Below are positions 4,828-5,872 of a stretch of DNA of 5,872 nucleotides, one piece after another. The DNA is taken from positions 1 through 5,872 of the forward strand of contig CANCKZ010000052.1 of the NCBI GenBank assembly GCA_947378695.1, written 5' to 3'. Under the pieces are notes generated by a model, which saw only the letters and a list, made by a program, of their open reading frames with translations, was not told where the DNA came from and did not search any database. This DNA is from Rickettsiales bacterium. Its GTDB lineage: Bacteria > Pseudomonadota > Alphaproteobacteria > Rickettsiales > Deianiraeaceae. Every line of letters begins with the position of its first letter. The first letter of the stretch is position 1. The translations under genes were made by a program, and so were the position numbers.

Positions 4828-5628
4828 ATGGCGGTTGTTCATGAAACGGCAATTATCAGCGGAAATGTTCAATTAGAAGAAGGCGTTGAAGTTGGTGCAT
4901 ACTGTTATATTTCAGGAAATATCACCATTGGGAAGAATACTATAATAAAACACCACACTTCAATTGAAGGCAATACAACCATTGGCGAAAACTGCGAAAT
5001 TTTCCAGTTTGCATCAATAGGCTCCAAACCACAGGACTACAAATTCAAAAACGAAGCAACATTTCTTGAAATTGGCAACGGCAATGTTATAAGGGAGTAT
5101 GTTACGATTAACCTTGGCACTGCATTTGGCGGAGGAATCACCAAAGTTGGGAATAATAATCTGTTCATGATATCCTCGCATGTTGGTCACGATTGCATCG
5201 TTGGAAATAATTGCACAATTGCAAACAACGTTCCATTAGGCGGACACGTCACCCTTGAAGACTATGTTACGATTGGTGGAAATGCTGCAATACATCAATT
5301 CATAAAAATTGGATCATACTCAATGATTGGTGGAATGGTTGGCGTGAAAGAAAATATTATCCCATTTGCCCTTGTCACCCCTTGCGAAAACTCAATCTAT
5401 GGTGGAATTCGCGGAGCAAACATCGTGGGATTAAAGCGTCGTGGTTTTGAAAAATCCGACATTCAAGAAATTATCAAAGCATACGAAACCCTTTCCGGCG
5501 AAGAATCGTTTGAAATAAAGGCGGAAATTCTACAAAACGGCGGAATACATTCCCAAAGAATCGCAAAATTCGTCAAAGAATCTCAATCAATGGAACATTC
5601 GAAGGGTCTTGCATCATTTACGAAATAA
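4828..5628 (+). CDS. lpxA: UDP-N-acetylglucosamine O-acyltransferase
   Basis: First step of lipid A synthesis: transfer of a 3-hydroxyacyl chain from acyl carrier protein to the 3-OH of UDP-GlcNAc, by a cytoplasmic trimer. At 266 residues it is full length (E. coli 262). The N-terminal two thirds is a left-handed beta-helix of hexapeptide repeats (IGKNTI, IGENCE, VGNNCT, IGGNAA). Landmarks: GSKPQDYKFKNE (65-76), IREYVTINLGT (88-98), SHVGHDCIVGNN with the catalytic His121 (E. coli His125), His118, His140 and His156 matching E. coli His122, His144 and His160, and GLKRRGF (201-207). Gly169 aligns with E. coli Gly173, the acyl-chain ruler residue; Gly there favours long (C14) chains. A four-residue insertion precedes GLKRRGF, making it IRGANIVGLKRRGF. 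The ATG has no Shine-Dalgarno. lpxD, fabZ and lpxB, the usual neighbours, are absent from the window. Confidence 0.96.
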   Translation: MAVVHETAIISGNVQLEEGVEVGAYCYISGNITIGKNTIIKHHTSIEGNTTIGENCEIFQFASIGSKPQDYKFKNEATFLEIGNGNVIREYVTINLGTAFGGGITKVGNNNLFMISSHVGHDCIVGNNCTIANNVPLGGHVTLEDYVTIGGNAAIHQFIKIGSYSMIGGMVGVKENIIPFALVTPCENSIYGGIRGANIVGLKRRGFEKSDIQEIIKAYETLSGEESFEIKAEILQNGGIHSQRIAKFVKESQSMEHSKGLASFTK

Positions 5629-5743
5629 TATTTTCATCAATAAAAAAAACCAAAACATCAACTCCGCATTGAAGTTTTACGCCAATTCACAGCATTGATT
5701 TTCAACAAATTCCCCCTTTCCCAAAAAAACTTTAAAAAAACCC
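5629..5743. other. Gene-free AT-rich spacer after lpxA
   Basis: No open frame of note and no clear intrinsic terminator after lpxA. The stretch is marked by homopolymers: A runs near 5642, 5723 and 5734, and CCCCC plus TTT near 5712. GCATTGA occurs twice about 34 bases apart. With the segment to the right edge, 244 bases carry no sizeable gene. Confidence 0.5.
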
Positions 5744-5772
5744 TTGACATTTGAAAAAGATATGTTTTTAAG
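5744..5772 (+). promoter_or_regulatory. Candidate promoter of a transcript leaving the window
   Basis: CCTTGACATTT has its TTGACA at 5744-5749, followed after 17 bases by TTTAAG (5767-5772), or after 16 by TTTTAA. The -35 matches the CTTGACATTT boxes of the symporter and lpxA regions. The start site would be near 5779, at the foot of the inverted repeat that follows. Confidence 0.42.
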
Positions 5773-5776
5773 TCTA

Positions 5777-5819
5777 AATACAAAAAAGCAAGAAATGAAA
5801 AACTTTCCCTTTTTGTATT
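5777..5819 (+). other. Long hairpin at the predicted 5' end of the right-edge transcript
   Basis: AATACAAAAA (5777-5786) pairs perfectly with TTTTTGTATT (5810-5819), a 10-bp stem with a 23-base loop. It begins where transcription from the upstream promoter should start and encloses a GCAAGAAATG start-like site in its loop. It is AT-rich, so partly expected from base composition. Confidence 0.4.
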
Positions 5820-5833
5820 GTTGTAAAGAATAA
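5795..5833 (+). CDS. Possible 12-codon leader peptide
   Basis: ATG at 5795 opens MKNFPFLYCCKE, ending in TAA at 5831-5833, with a purine-rich AGCAAGAA just upstream. It lies soon after a promoter-like sequence and overlaps the right arm of the hairpin, the layout of an attenuation leader or upstream ORF. The peptide has two Phe and two adjacent Cys codons but no long run of one amino acid. Micro-ORFs of this size are frequent by chance, so this stays tentative. Confidence 0.22.
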   Translation: MKNFPFLYCCKE

Positions 5834-5852
5834 ATCAAACAAACGCATCTAT

Positions 5853-5872
5853 TGCATAACGAAAGTTATGTA
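5853..5872 (+). other. Stem-loop with GAAA tetraloop at the window edge
   Basis: TGCATAAC (5853-5860), the loop GAAA (5861-5864) and GTTATGTA (5865-5872) form an 8-bp stem with one G-U pair, capped by a GNRA tetraloop, typical of structured RNA. It ends at the last base, so it may belong to a longer leader or RNA gene. It also contains an ATG (5868-5870) that could instead start the next coding sequence. Confidence 0.4.

Noticed and set aside
4547..4852. Minus-strand 101-residue frame rich in Phe, Ile and Leu, resembling a small membrane protein
   Set aside because: It overlaps the plus-strand small gene, its continuation and the lpxA start. Its hydrophobicity is what an antisense reading of Lys/Ala/Glu-rich plus-strand codons gives.

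Overview
The window reads as a chromosomal stretch of an AT-leaning alphaproteobacterium. The evidence is the alphaproteobacterial look of the class I (DhnA-type) fructose-bisphosphate aldolase (VDQGFEHGP, WSYPRGG and IVKVKPP blocks), of LpxA and of PBP2, together with CTTGACA-type -35 boxes followed by weak -10 boxes. The set suggests a Gram-negative cell that makes peptidoglycan (mrdA), lipid A (lpxA) and pyrimidines (pyrF) and imports amino acids or dicarboxylates. A host-associated or gut lineage with a moderately reduced genome would fit, but the window alone cannot place it further.

Layout. Positions 1-1289 (+) hold the C-terminal two thirds of PBP2 (mrdA), cut by the window edge. Then pyrF (1402-2055, +) ends at a clear rho-independent hairpin (2067-2094). 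It converges with a minus-strand pair read right to left: an SDF-family symporter (4316 down to 3060), then, after 28 bases, a class I aldolase (3031 down to 2102). The aldolase is interrupted by one in-frame TAA at 2726-2728, where relatives have a conserved lysine; every other family landmark is intact on both sides. The symporter promoter region (about 4345-4412) is shared with a divergent small gene of unknown function at 4436-4651 (+). That gene looks frameshifted at an AAAA run: a strongly coding-like continuation runs in the +1 frame to 4769. Next comes lpxA (4828-5628, +), standing apart from its usual lpxD/fabZ/lpxB partners, with TATAAT only six bases ahead of its ATG. The last 244 bases hold no sizeable gene. 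They carry a CTTGACATTT promoter box, a 10-bp inverted repeat, a possible 12-codon micro-ORF and, at the very edge, an 8-bp hairpin with a GAAA tetraloop, which looks like the leader of a transcript continuing beyond the window.

How they work together. No multi-gene pathway is encoded here. The genes are housekeeping: cell-wall elongation, UMP synthesis, lipid A initiation, central carbon metabolism and nutrient uptake. The symporter and aldolase are probably co-transcribed, which would pair uptake of acidic amino acids or dicarboxylates with glycolysis or gluconeogenesis. The most notable features are the two lesions (nonsense in the aldolase, frameshift in the small gene), the mirrored -35 boxes at 4366-4390 with a copy of one arm ahead of lpxA, and the structured leader at the right edge. 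I found no convincing new multi-gene system.
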